NCBI GenBank assembly: GCA_022560025.1
Contig: JAFISE010000169.1
Location: 1-64,000 of the forward strand
Length of the DNA stretch: 64,000 nt
Source of the DNA: Stagonosporopsis chrysanthemi
Taxonomy: Eukaryota; Ascomycota; Dothideomycetes; Pleosporales; Didymellaceae
Reading direction: 5' to 3'
This document shows, piece after piece, positions 32,572-42,980 of the stretch. Under the pieces are notes generated by a model that was given only the letters and a program-made list of their open reading frames with translations, did not search any database and had not been told where the DNA came from. How positions within the stretch are numbered: the first letter of the stretch is position 1; each line of letters starts with the position of its first letter. A program made the position numbers and the translations under genes.

Positions 32572-33910
32572 CTAGACCCAGCTCATTCTCGTTGTCGCAT
32601 TCAGCTCAAGAGCATTTGAATCATCGCCTACCCCTTCTCCTTCAAAGTCCCATAGTCTTCCGGCCTCCCTGCTTGTCGTGACCAGCTTTTGACTTCTCGG
32701 CCTACGAACCGCATCGTAACCCTGAAGAGCATAGCATAGATCTTTTCTCGAATGACAGGTGGACAGCATCTGGCTCAAGATGTAAGCATCCTCAACACAC
32801 ATACCTGCGCCAGCACCCTGATGCGGAGTTGAAGCATGCGCAGCATCACCAACCAAACACGCAAGTGGATCCGTGCGGTAGTAGCTTGACGCTGGCGTAT
32901 GATTGAAGAGGGCCCAGATGTCAGGAGACTGTACATTAGTCATGAGCGCGTGTATCTTGGGGCTCCAATGCTCGTAGTCTCTCAACATCTCTTCTTTAGA
33001 AGTCTGGACAACCCAGTCCGTGTCATCCCACGTAGACCGCGATGCATATGCTACCACTGCCCTCACGTTAGTCAAAATTAATTGTACGGAAGCGGCAGTG
33101 ACGGACCATTCAGAAGTTTCCCATTGGCAATGGGAAATGTCAGTACATGTCCGCTGTATTCTAGATGCAACTGTGCGGTTCGAGGCTCTTCTTCACCAAG
33201 GATATCCACCGCTTTGTCAATAGGGACCAACCCACGGTATGCGCATTTTCCAGAGAAGACGGCGGGATCTGCATCGTCGTCCGCAAGAACAGCGGTTCGT
33301 ACACGTGACTTGATGCCATCACAACCAAAAACTACTGTATGCTGTGAATTGCTATTGTCTGCAAAGTGCAACATTGTGTCGTCTTTCACGCATGTGTGAG
33401 ACCGATGTCCTTTCGTACAAAGCGAGCACTCAACATACATACCTGAGCTGTCCTTCACGAATGTCACATCGACAACCCTTTTCTTGGACTTTGCAATACC
33501 GTCCGGTATCAGCTTCACCAATTCTGCCAGAAAGTGTGCACGATGCACCCCACCTCTGGGTCCTCTGCGGCTTGGAATTTTGAACACCTCTTCCCCAGTG
33601 ACGACACCTCCCTTTCGCTCATCACCGACGGGTACTGTGAACTATGTCGGTGGATCCGTCTCTTCGTTTCCTTCGATACATCTTTCGAAGGCGGCAGCAA
33701 TACGGGGGTCAATCAGAGCCATGGTGCGCACCATGACAGGTTGAAATCCGACGCCAGCGCCAATCTCTCCGAATGCTGAGGCCGACTCGTAGAGGTGACG
33801 TGAAAGTGAGGACAGTGTCTGAGGATCGCGATTGTAAGTAACACACCTGCAATGCCGCCGCCAACGACCGCAACGTTTAGTCCGTCATGCAAGGTCGATG
33901 AAGGCGCCAT
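32572..33910 (-). pseudogene. FAD-dependent monooxygenase (salicylate-hydroxylase-like), frameshifted
   Basis: Group A flavoprotein monooxygenases hydroxylate aromatic substrates using NAD(P)H and FAD. Three exons can be read on the complement: 33443-33910, 33107-33382 and 32572-33056, with GT-AG introns (the second with a CTAAC branch site). The N-terminus has the Rossmann motif V-A-V-V-G-G-G-I-A-G. The middle has F-G-C-D-G-I-K-S-R-V-R. The late motif is L-V-G-D-A-A-H-A-S-T-P-H-Q-G-A-G, which binds the FAD pyrophosphate. The frame breaks near 33795, where one base is missing between HVT and YESASAFGEIGAG. A TAG at 33642-33644 interrupts DPPT-FTVPVGDERKGG. The domain set is complete but the gene is broken in exon 1. 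Confidence 0.75.
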
Positions 33911-34214
33911 TGCAATGGGGACTTCATTCGACAGGCCAAATTCACAACTCTGCTCGTAACGGTAATAGACGACGTATGATTTATGGAGAGTAACGCAATA
34001 ACGCAAGGTTGAGAGACCAACATGCAGGTAAGATGGAGTCTTGCAGGGGAAGGCACGAACATGCCCCCCACCAGGAATGTGTCGTAGCATCATCATGAAC
34101 CAATGCGATGCTACTACGACCACATCGCTAGGATCCGTAGCTTTTTGCTCCTCGTCTGTCACCGGTCCTTCACTCCTGGATACAGTGCTTATAACACTGC
34201 CAGAATGTCGCAGG

Positions 34215-34330
34215 TCAAAATCCTTGATTTTTTGGGCAACTGAGGTGAAGGACGTGAACGTAGTAAGCGTGCATCCGGGCACAGTCGACACGAACATGTT
34301 CAGGAGCAGTATTGCTGATCTCGACATTGC
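34215..34330 (+). pseudogene. short-chain dehydrogenase remnant
   Basis: A short plus-strand frame contains E-V-K-D-V-N-V-V-S-V-H-P-G-T-V-D-T-N-M-F, the substrate-side V-x-P-G-x-V-x-T-x-M segment of SDR oxidoreductases. The upstream Y-x3-K region is not recognisable. A fragment next to the broken FAD monooxygenase. Confidence 0.4.
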
Positions 34331-34763
34331 CTATAGATACTGGTGACTTGTCAGGAAACCTCCAGCCGCTAAGTTCTGGCTGACACCGGTAATTTAGTCG
34401 AGCTTGCTGCACATCAAAAGGTAATTGACGAGAAATGCAGACACGTCCGGCTGAATAGCGTAACTATTACCGAAGCCGTTTCGTAACAGCACAAGTGCCA
34501 AGTGAGTTCTAGAAGGCGAAGACGCGTCGCAGACGTAGTTGAGACGGACTTGTTCGTGGCGTGTGCGCATTATAACGGCCCCGTCCCCGATTCCATCTCA
34601 TCTGATAAGATAATTTTGCAGCCAGTGGGGCCCCCTTCGCACCAGTACCTCAGCTGGTCATGATGCCGGCATCGCTCTGACAACACACTGCGGGACTCTT
34701 CGTTGTATATTTTGAGCCCGCCCCTGGCTCCGATGCTGCGCACCATTGCTGCAGCCTTCCACA
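34331..34763. other. intergenic, no supported gene
   Basis: Boundary between the decayed cluster and the intact F-box gene. Nothing recognised. Confidence 0.45.
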
Positions 34764-36152
34764 ATGGTGGTCCTAGTTGATCTAGATGAGGATGCGCTCC
34801 CTGCGTATCTTGCCCCACATACGTCAACACCCAGACTTCCGGATGTGAGGCCGTTGCTGCACGACTTGCTGGCTTCGACAAAAGAAGAACATGCGAAAAC
34901 AGCAGACGAGAGGCCGAATCCCAATATCAACGGGTTTTCGGCAGCCCTCAGCTGTTATCCGTGAGCCTGAACCTACAACGAGGACAAGCTCCGCGCCATG
35001 ATGGCCTGCTAACCATCTCGACTGAGTAGTATAGTCAGACAGCTTGCCGGCGAGCTCGATCTCAACACGCTCCACAATCTCTCGCGCACGTGCCGGCAGT
35101 TTCGCGTGAATTTGCTCGAGTACCGCGATCAGCTCATCAGGCACACCCTGCACTGCTGCTTTGAGGATGACGACGCCGATGCGCAGTTGCAGATGCGGTT
35201 CCGCGAGCGTCCTAACGGCTTCCAATCCTCGCGGCATTTAACGGGTGGAAAGGTCGGCAATTGCGCGCGCGACATGGTTGGCGAATGTCAGCGCTGTGCA
35301 AAGGTCGTGTGCAGGGTATGACGTTTGGGGACGGGCAACTGGATTTCCGCTGACGAGAGGCAGAATTGTACGATGAAGCCGCCCCCTACACCAGCGCTGC
35401 GCGCGCGCCACCGTAGAATTTGTCGGACGTGCACGAAAGCACCCCTGCCACTGCTCATGACCGTCGCAAAGGAGCGCACCGCATCGTCAGGCGGCTCTCC
35501 ATCGCCACCATCCTCGCCGAACCCTCGCCCCGTCTTCTGGGAAGACATGCCTCGAGCCTTCACTGCGCCCGCCTTCGAACGAACACCTTGTAACTGCAAC
35601 AACGTCGTCTGGCTCTGCGCCCCGTGCGGCAAAGACTTGAAAAACGCCGACACCAACTACGTACGTGGCTGGAGCTGGCGCACACGGTACAGCCACTATC
35701 TCGGTGGTGTCGGCACGGGGGCCGGCGAGGGCGAACAAGGCGTCGAGTGCGGCCGAGCCGCCAGTTGTCTTGGTGCCAAAATCGTTGAGCACGAAGCGTG
35801 TGAAGCAGAGACGCTAGAAGCTCTGGCTGCGCAGGATCGAAGCCACAATACCCCAGAGTCGCCAGAGAGGTGGCGTGGTACAAGTTATCTTGCTCAGGAA
35901 ATCGAAGGTATTGGTGGAGTGCTCAAAGTGAAACACAAGAAATATACTAGGGTCGGTGAGTGCGTAAAGATGTATGAGGACGAACGTGAGAAGTCTGTGC
36001 AGTGGCTACCGAGAGAGAATGCGGGCAAGCTGAGAAGCTGGTGCTCGTGGTGCCAAAGAGTGGTGCCCAGCGAGAAAGACAGCGCAGACATTGACGGACT
36101 ACAGCGAGTTTGGAGCTCGACAAGTTCAGCATCTTCGAATGGGTCAATATGA
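34764..36152 (+). CDS. F-box-like protein with Cys-rich zinc-binding region
   Basis: Three exons (34764-34960, 35030-35315 and 35364-36152) with GT-AG introns of 69 and 48 bp give 423 residues, all in phase. Residues ~60-95 read SAALSCYPIVRQLAG then DLNTLHNLSRTCRQFR, an F-box-like helix set of the kind that binds Skp1 in SCF ubiquitin ligases. This is followed by paired cysteines (GECQRCAKVVCRNC, then ICRTC), an NVVWLCAPCG pair, a W-S-W-R-T-R-Y segment and a late WCSWC-xRV motif, together suggesting treble-clef zinc sites. The architecture recurs in uncharacterised Dothideomycete proteins. Its substrates are unknown. The intact frame contrasts with the broken genes just upstream. Confidence 0.75.
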
Positions 36153-37530
36153 TTTGTTTACTTTTTCTGGTGTATGCTCAGGAGGCCCTACATTGCGTAA
36201 CTCGAGATGATTGCAGCCATAGTTGTGACCTCCAAACCGAGTCGCCTTCTGCGCCCCTTGCTTCGACGGTTTACTAAAACCCCTGACGGTTCTGGTTCAA
36301 ATCTAGGCACCGCGTTTGCCTTCCGTCACTGACCCTGCTCCCGAGCATCTGACTTCGCGAAAGTTTGCACAGCTCATGCCAGTAATCGATCTCATCGATC
36401 CGGACACCCATACCAACTGGACAGTGTGGCTCGGGCTTAGCATCCGTTTGGGTCACGCCGTGTGACGCTCAGTGAAGGCGCCCCCAACAATTTGTTACAT
36501 CATAGAATGGATTTCCTTTCGGCTGTCGATCTCTCACCGCCGGCTTGACGCGGGAGCTACAGCACAGGCCATTCGAGCCAGGAACTCCGACCTGCTCTTT
36601 CACACTGTCACAGCACGGTTCCCAATCTAAGCCCGAGCACCCAGTGATCAACTGCTGCAAATTTTGATCTGCAAGCCTCGTGCTTCCATGGAGTGCACAT
36701 ACAATTTAATTACTGCTTGTTTCGATATGGTAGGTTTGCGGCACAGTAATCGATAAGCTAGGCGCCGCACGTTTTATAACAGGACGCAAACCTGGCAATA
36801 CATTTTGAAGTAACCTTGATTAGCTATCCCTCGTAATATGAATGCCACTTCGGGCTCGAGATTTGGTCATTACTCGATCTGGGGCCGCCACGTCTACTCG
36901 TCACATACGTCTGACTTTGACTCCGACTCGATGCTCTTCGCACATCTGTAAGGCAATTTTGCGACTACGGCCATTTCCACTACCTCAGAGCTGTTCAACC
37001 ACGAAGCAGTCCTGCCTTGGTGGGAAACAAGCCGGACTATTGAAATTATCAACTACAAGACGAGAAAACAAGCGGATATCTCAGATAGCGGCAGGATGTC
37101 CATGCTTCTGCTATCGTCCACCGACATTAAAATCCACGCACAAGTCAGATGAGAGGCTCCAATGGACATGAGAAGCAGAGAGTTCCAATTTGGTACGAAT
37201 GATGTACTGAAATCGTACGACAACGAGTCAATGCTATCGAATTGAAACATGGTATTTGATCCTGTCCACGCGTCGCTAAAGTAGGACACAGCACTGTGCG
37301 CGAGCTATAACTGCTCGCACTATAGAATCCCCCTGACTCTCATGAGAACCAAGGGAACTCTTTCGGTAACACGCCATTGTTCGCGTCTCTATTCACTTAC
37401 TCATCGACGGTCACCGTTGATAAACATTGAACAACTGAATAATGTAGTATGACTATAAAGTGTACACTCGATGTTGCCCATTCTGCCAGCAATTGGGTAA
37501 GACACCTCCACAACGAGACATCAGATAATC
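36153..37530. other. intergenic, no supported gene
   Basis: 1.4 kb with only short frames. A GGTTCAAATC string at 36292 recalls a tRNA B box, but no acceptor stem or A box pairs with it. The right edge is the promoter of the mannosyl-3-phosphoglycerate synthase gene. Confidence 0.5.
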
Positions 37531-38847
37531 ATGCGACTAAATCTCAAGGGTGGCTTCGCTCGGGTGGGAAACGTTGATGTGCACGCGGTATCGAAGGTCA
37601 CAGAGCTGGACTCTGGCCTCATCTTCGGACCAGACAAGTACGACGCTCTCGAGGATGGAAGCTTGGATGCAGCCTTTTCTCACGTTTCACTTGCAGCTAT
37701 TGAGAAGCAGCTTGCAATCATTGTTCCCTGCATGAACGAAGAATACTCCATCCTCAAGGGTGTATTGCAAGGCATCCCCCATCACTGCCTCATTATCCTC
37801 GTCTCCAACAGCAACACCAACAATTTCCAAGCAGAACGCGCAATGCTGACGGAGATCTGCACTAAGACCCATCGGAACGGCATTGCAGTTCACCAGCAGG
37901 ACTCGGGTCTCGCACGCGCCTTCGCAGACGCGGGCATGTGGCACATTACTGCCGCTAAAGATAACGTGGAGCCTTCTGGACGCATCGGTATACGCAACGG
38001 CAAAGGTGAAGCAATGATGATTGGAACCGCAATCGCCAAACTTGCAGAAAAGCTCTTTGTAGGCTTCATCGATGCGGACAATTTCATTCCTGGTGCAGTG
38101 CATGAGTATTGCAAGGTCTACGCAGCAGGCCTGCAACATGTGCTGCACGGGCAGTCCTCCATATCAGAATCCAATGATCAACCACTAGCGATGATTCGCT
38201 TGAAGTGGAAGTCTAAACCTAAGATCGTCGAGGGTAAGCTGGTACCACAGGATTCTGGACGCTGCTCGCGTATTGTCAATGATTGGATGAATCGCCTCTT
38301 GACGTCCATCACTGGCGACGAAGATCACAGCGATTTGATCAAGACAGCTAATGCAGGTGAGCATGCTATGTCTACTGATCTCGCGTTATGCATCCAGTTT
38401 GCAACTGGCTATGCAGTCGAGCCATTCCAGCTCATCGATGCATGGGAGCGGTCCGGTGTCCTTCCACTTACACCACCGGGCACACCCCCTCGGCCCAAAA
38501 ATTTGCATCAAATGCATGGTGATAGCATGCTGTTCGAATCTCGGATAAAGGTTCTCCAAATCGAAACTATGAATCCTCATATTCATGATTTTGGCAAGGG
38601 TGAGGAGCATATCTTGAAGATGCAAGTACAAGGCTTGAGCACTATCTGTCATTCGAAGCTTGCGCCACAAAAGTTGAAGGATCACCTCCGTGACTTCATT
38701 TCGGAAGAGCTGACAGCCATGGTTGGCAAAGATGGAATACACCCAGAGGCTTGCGTATATCCTCCGATGAAAGGCATGGATTGGAAAGCTTTGGAACGGG
38801 GATTCGACCAGTGGGCAGAAACACTGCACAAGGTGGAAAGCACTTAA
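37531..38847 (+). CDS. mpgS: mannosyl-3-phosphoglycerate synthase (GT55)
   Basis: The enzyme transfers mannose from GDP-mannose to 3-phosphoglycerate, giving mannosyl-3-phosphoglycerate, the precursor of the compatible solute mannosylglycerate (EC 2.4.1.217). The intronless 438-residue frame covers the whole GT55 family. It has the nucleotide-binding start AIIVPCMNEE (62-71), HQQDSGLARAF, the glycine loop R-N-G-K-G-E-A-M, the metal-binding D-A-D-N-F (181-185) and RLKWKSKPK. No separate phosphatase gene for the second step is in the window. It converges on the streptogrisin gene, 112 bp apart. The family is best known from archaea and thermophilic bacteria and is scattered in filamentous ascomycetes. 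Confidence 0.93.
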   Translation: MRLNLKGGFARVGNVDVHAVSKVTELDSGLIFGPDKYDALEDGSLDAAFSHVSLAAIEKQLAIIVPCMNEEYSILKGVLQGIPHHCLIILVSNSNTNNFQAERAMLTEICTKTHRNGIAVHQQDSGLARAFADAGMWHITAAKDNVEPSGRIGIRNGKGEAMMIGTAIAKLAEKLFVGFIDADNFIPGAVHEYCKVYAAGLQHVLHGQSSISESNDQPLAMIRLKWKSKPKIVEGKLVPQDSGRCSRIVNDWMNRLLTSITGDEDHSDLIKTANAGEHAMSTDLALCIQFATGYAVEPFQLIDAWERSGVLPLTPPGTPPRPKNLHQMHGDSMLFESRIKVLQIETMNPHIHDFGKGEEHILKMQVQGLSTICHSKLAPQKLKDHLRDFISEELTAMVGKDGIHPEACVYPPMKGMDWKALERGFDQWAETLHKVEST

Positions 38848-38959
38848 AAACGATGCAGAGGTCAACACTTAAAACCTAGATTCTACTACGAGATAGACTA
38901 CTTCCAAATTCATATTCATAAAGCTCACATTCACCAGTACCATCATGCTTTGTGGCTAT

Positions 38960-40084
38960 TTAACCACGGACCAGAGTAAGGCCGTAGGCGGACAGGATCT
39001 CGTTGACGGGCTGGAAGTAGGTAACACCACCAGAGTTGCAGTTGCCAGATCCTCCAGAGGTGACACCCTGGGCCTGAGTACCAGAGTACCAGGAGCCTCC
39101 AGAGTCACCGGGCTCGGCGCAGACATTGGTCTGCGTAAGACCAGTGACACGACCCTCAGCGTAGGTGACGGTTGCGCCCAAAGCGCGAACGGTACCGCAG
39201 TAGACACCAGTGGTAGAGCCAGAGCGGCAGATGCTGGCACCGGTAGCAGCGGCAGTGCTGCCCGCAACGCGGATGGTTCCACCGGCGTAGTTGTTGACGA
39301 GACCGGCGTAGGTGTTTCCAGTAGCAGCGCGGACGAAAGCGTAGTCGTTTCCGGGAAAGCTGGAGCCAGAAAAGGTTCCGATGTTGGCGCCGTTGGCAGT
39401 AAGGTACTGCGTGGTGCTACCGGCTGTGCCGCAGTGACCAGCGGTGACGAAACCAGTGGTGACAGAGAAACCGACAGAGCAGCGGCCGCCACGGTTGATG
39501 AAGTAAGCATCACCACCACGGACGGTAGCGAAAGTGCTTGGGAGTTCGCTAACGGTCTTGACCTCGAACTCGCTGTCTGCGAGACCGACCTGCTTGGCCA
39601 GCGCCGCAGCCTGCTCAGTGCTGTCGGCAAGAGCCTCAATCACGAGCTTATTGGCGACGATGTCGACGTAGTAGGCCGCAATTCCGCTCGCTGAGCGCTT
39701 GGTAGCTGCCTCAAGGTCGATCTTGTCGAGAGCCTTCTGGGCATCCTCAAGCTTGGAAAGAGGAGTGTCAACTACGAAGGCCTTAGCACCAGCAGAGGCA
39801 ACCTCGGCGGTCAAGGCGTCATCGGTGACAGCGACGTTGAGCTCGCCATCGACGAGCCAAGCACCACCGAAGGAGTTGCCGGCGGAGTTACGCAGCTGGT
39901 CGATGACCTCAGTAGCCTTGAGTTCACGGGCAACACGAACGTGAGCCTGCTCTGCGTCAAGTCCCAAGTCGCGCTTCATGGCAGCCAGGATCTCAGGGTG
40001 AAGCTCGTTGGCAGCGGTGGTAGGGGCACCGTAGACGATGGGCAGGAAGGCTGCGAGAGCCGCGAGAAACTTGGTGAGTTCCAT
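38960..40084 (-). CDS. streptogrisin-like secreted serine protease (S1, alpha-lytic type)
   Basis: Extracellular chymotrypsin-fold endopeptidase of the bacterial streptogrisin/alpha-lytic group. The intronless 374-residue precursor has a signal peptide (MELTKFLAALAAFLPIVYGA) and a propeptide of about 165 residues, with two alpha-lytic-protease prodomain repeats (ELNVAVTDD and YYVDIVANKLVIEA). The mature enzyme starts near residue 186. The triad is visible: H217 in VTAGHCG, D247 in GNDYAF and S328 in EPGDSGGS. Cys pairs at 202/218, 286/296 and 322/349 fit the disulphides of streptogrisins. The group is dominated by actinobacteria and patchy in fungi, so transfer from bacteria is likely for the family. 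Degenerate tandem repeats lie upstream. Confidence 0.93.
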   Translation of the reverse strand: MELTKFLAALAAFLPIVYGAPTTAANELHPEILAAMKRDLGLDAEQAHVRVARELKATEVIDQLRNSAGNSFGGAWLVDGELNVAVTDDALTAEVASAGAKAFVVDTPLSKLEDAQKALDKIDLEAATKRSASGIAAYYVDIVANKLVIEALADSTEQAAALAKQVGLADSEFEVKTVSELPSTFATVRGGDAYFINRGGRCSVGFSVTTGFVTAGHCGTAGSTTQYLTANGANIGTFSGSSFPGNDYAFVRAATGNTYAGLVNNYAGGTIRVAGSTAAATGASICRSGSTTGVYCGTVRALGATVTYAEGRVTGLTQTNVCAEPGDSGGSWYSGTQAQGVTSGGSGNCNSGGVTYFQPVNEILSAYGLTLVRG

Positions 40085-41298
40085 TGTAAGGTTGACGTAG
40101 TAGACTAGACTGAAGAGGGCGAGTTGGTGTTGTCGAGGTCAGATCGAGGAGCTGAGTCTGCGATGCTGATGAAGAAATTTGGACGGCAGCAGATACACTC
40201 GTACTTATAGTCATAGTAGCTCCGGTGTCGTGACCAACACATCTTTCTGGTCATCTCTGTCGTTGATGGAATCTGAGATAGTGTCGGCCACTGTTGAATG
40301 TCTCCTGCCTCTTCCGCTGCACGTTGTCGCTGTCCAAGACAGACCTGTAGATTGCATCAACCTTTCTCCTTCCTCTTCCGCCGCAAGTCGCCATTGTGTG
40401 CGATAGAGGTCCAGATTGCATCAGCTGGTCGCAATGTCTCCTTCCTCATCTGCTGCATGTTGTTGTTGCGTGGACCAAAAGTGCCGGGGCGGTAAACCAT
40501 AAAAGGCACCTCACAAGACATTTACTGCACAAGGTTACTTAGCAGTGATGCATCATTTCTTGTGAGAGGGATCGACAGAGCGCATATGCCCCTACGCTGC
40601 GCACTTCCAGCTGCTCAACGGGAAGGAGAGATAGGGTTTCAAGAGTATCAGATAAGAAAGTTAGGCAGTTCGTGTGCTAGCCGAGTGCCATGACCCCGCA
40701 CGGGTATATCATAGATCAGACAAACCACACACACCATTTAGATTACCTTCCCCATTTGCTCCCTCTTCCGCTGCCAAGACCGGCACTTGTGTCGCTTGAG
40801 ATACCCCGGTTGATAGGAGCGCTACAACAGCCGCTACAATTGGCTGACCCTAAGCAGCGCCAAGAACGTCAACCAACTCCGCATGGTTGTTCTAGGACCA
40901 AGTGTTTGCCAAGGTTGCAATATAAGGAAGGTAAGTGGATTGAAAACAACGTTGGTACGCTTTCCAGCTGTCTCCGTATCGTGCCCTGTATCGCACGGCC
41001 GTGAAAACTGACAACGTGTACAAGCAGACTCTCGGAGTCATATTCTTGGCTTATTCCGGAGTAGCATGCAAAATCCTATCCAGCCTTGAGAAGAGATCAG
41101 CATATCCGTAGCGTCCGGCGGGAGCTCTATCGTCTGCAGTCACGAGGATGGCGTACGTAGCTCTGGGGCCCCGCCTGGCGATCTTTCGAGCACGGTTTGA
41201 GTCAATGTCAAGATCGATCGCAAGGTCCAGTCCAGATGAATAGCTAATGGCTATTGGTGCAAGACCACGGAACAAGCTATGGGCCTTTCCTGGAGTCT
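40085..41298. other. intergenic upstream of the protease gene
   Basis: Contains the protease promoter and the degenerate tandem repeat listed separately. The right part (about 41000-41298) may belong to the decayed frame that follows, but no family is recognised. Confidence 0.45.
40301..40480. repeat. degenerate tandem repeat, about three units of 64-72 bp
   Basis: The phrase TCTCCTTCCTCTTCCGCTGC recurs with changes at 40301, 40365 and 40437. It is followed at similar distances by CAxGTTGT/CAAGTCGCC and by GACCTGTAGATTGCATCA or GGTCCAGATTGCATCA. It lies 220-400 bp upstream of the streptogrisin start. Confidence 0.6.
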
Positions 41299-41800
41299 TC
41301 AGAACTGATCGAGGAGCTCGAGCAATTTGAGAAGGTCAAAGATGTTTCTAGTGCTCGCCGCGATAAGCAGCAAAACTAACAAGGCCAAGACCTCAACCTT
41401 GACTGCTCATTTCTGGACGAGATTGCTTTACTTGTGGTACATGTGTCTTCATCTCTTAGGCGGGAATTGGCGTCCCACGATGTTCGGCGTAACCCATCGC
41501 GTCACTACGGTCTGTGAGAGTCTTCGGCACCGCATGGCGTTGAAATTGATATTAGTCATGAAAATCTTGGACGAGGCCCTCAGCCAAAGTTTGCACTAGT
41601 GACTTTGCTCGAAGAGATTGGATTTTATGTAATCCCACATCCTAGAATCAACGGCAAAACTGAAGGACATCGCTGGGATCTTCCTGATGCTGAGTCTTCT
41701 TCTAAGGTGGCTTGAGAGATGTCCGAGCGCGTGTACTTGGTGAGTTAATGCGTTTCCTGTTTTCTTGCAGTATCGGCACCTCGCTCCAGCTGCGTCAAGC
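41299..41800 (+). pseudogene. decayed unidentified coding frame
   Basis: One phase from 41299 reads as protein for over 130 codons: SELIEELEQFEKVKDVSSARRD, then SFLDEIALLVVHVSSSLRRELA and KFALVTLLEEIGFYVIPHPR, ending NGKTEGHRWDLPDAESS. It is broken by TAA, TGA and TGA codons, all one transition from CAA or CGA. I do not recognise the family. Confidence 0.4.
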
Positions 41801-42980
41801 ACGTGCACCCAAGCTACACATGCCGGCAGGAGCTAGCAGGTCTTGGAGGCTTCTTGTGCGCAAGCGTCCGCAAGCGTCCTCAATGCCTGTCGAGTTGCAG
41901 AATCTTGATCCCATCCGCTGACCAGACGCTCGACTATAAACCACGTCAGCGACTGAGACAATAGTCTTCACAACTCAACAACCAAGACTACAGTGCATGT
42001 AACATCCTTACATGCACGCTGAACAGTCTCATCGTTGCTCTGGATATTGAGCAATCGCAAAGACCATTGCACAGTGTCGATTTGTGCCTCTTCTGATGTA
42101 CGCGGAAGGGAAATCTGTCTCGCCTTGCGCTCATCAATCACTGCCTCACATCTGCCAGACCTTTAGCTACTCTTGCTTTACTGGCAGCTTCAAAACGTTG
42201 GCCACAACCTGAATCTGCTTACAGCCGTGTCATATAATGCTCGTAAGACCCTCAAGCTGTGACGTGCAGTCGATCGGCTGACTCCGGGCCTCTTAGCTGC
42301 TGCATTGGCTAGAACTTGCCATATGCACGTCGACGGACGTACAGTCCTTTAGTAGGACAGCTGTTTCGAGATTGTACCTCTTCGTGGAAATAATGAGACA
42401 GCACTACAGCACTCACTAATTGATAGATGACGATCGGCAAGGAAGTCGAGCAGACTCTTCGTAACTCCGGTTTTGATTCCAGTGGCAATAAAGGCCTGAA
42501 TGTGGCTATGGCGACCGCAGCATGCTGCGGTCTTGTACAAGTGTTGTCGCGAGCACGGTGGTGCGGGAGCGGAGACCAGGTGTCAAATGATCGTAAGGCT
42601 TACCGGGAACTCGGCACGGCGGGATCTCGGTTTTCACCAGCCAGTCACACCTGCGCCTGGCCTTGGTGGTATGCCAAGTTTATCGACGTCGAGCGGAAAC
42701 GGCCCCAGCAGGGTTCGCGCCGCATATTTCAGGCCCACAGACTTTCTTATTGGCTCACAACGGTGGAAAACTGGAGACAAACGTCGTGTATAACCCTGGC
42801 AATGAACACAAAAAGTAATGGGAAGGCTGTGCGGGACGCCTTACGCCAGCACCCGTTGAAAATGAGCGTGGCCCTTGAAGATTGTGCTCCGTTTCTCTAA
42901 TTCTCACTATCGCGGAGATCGGACAGCCTCCGCCGCTCCCTGGATATCGCGGACAAGATCCCTTACCCTAACTCGATAAA
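41801..42980. other. intergenic, with a perfect 20-bp palindrome
   Basis: No supported gene; a plus frame at 42427-42900 has no family resemblance. The stretch contains the exact palindrome GACCGCAGCATGCTGCGGTC at 42513-42532. Confidence 0.45.
42513..42532. promoter_or_regulatory. perfect 20-bp palindrome
   Basis: GACCGCAGCATGCTGCGGTC equals its own reverse complement. Inside it, CCG and CGG triplets are spaced by 10 bases, the sort of arrangement bound by dimeric Zn2Cys6 regulators. It lies 449 bp upstream of the Cys-rich membrane protein gene. Function is speculative. Confidence 0.35.

Noticed and set aside
36280..36320. tRNA-like B box GGTTCAAATC
   Set aside because: No matching A box, acceptor stem or anticodon arm could be folded around it.
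38945..39694. 249-codon plus-strand frame over the protease gene
   Set aside because: Antisense shadow of the streptogrisin frame, of low-complexity Gly/Ser/Thr/Val composition.
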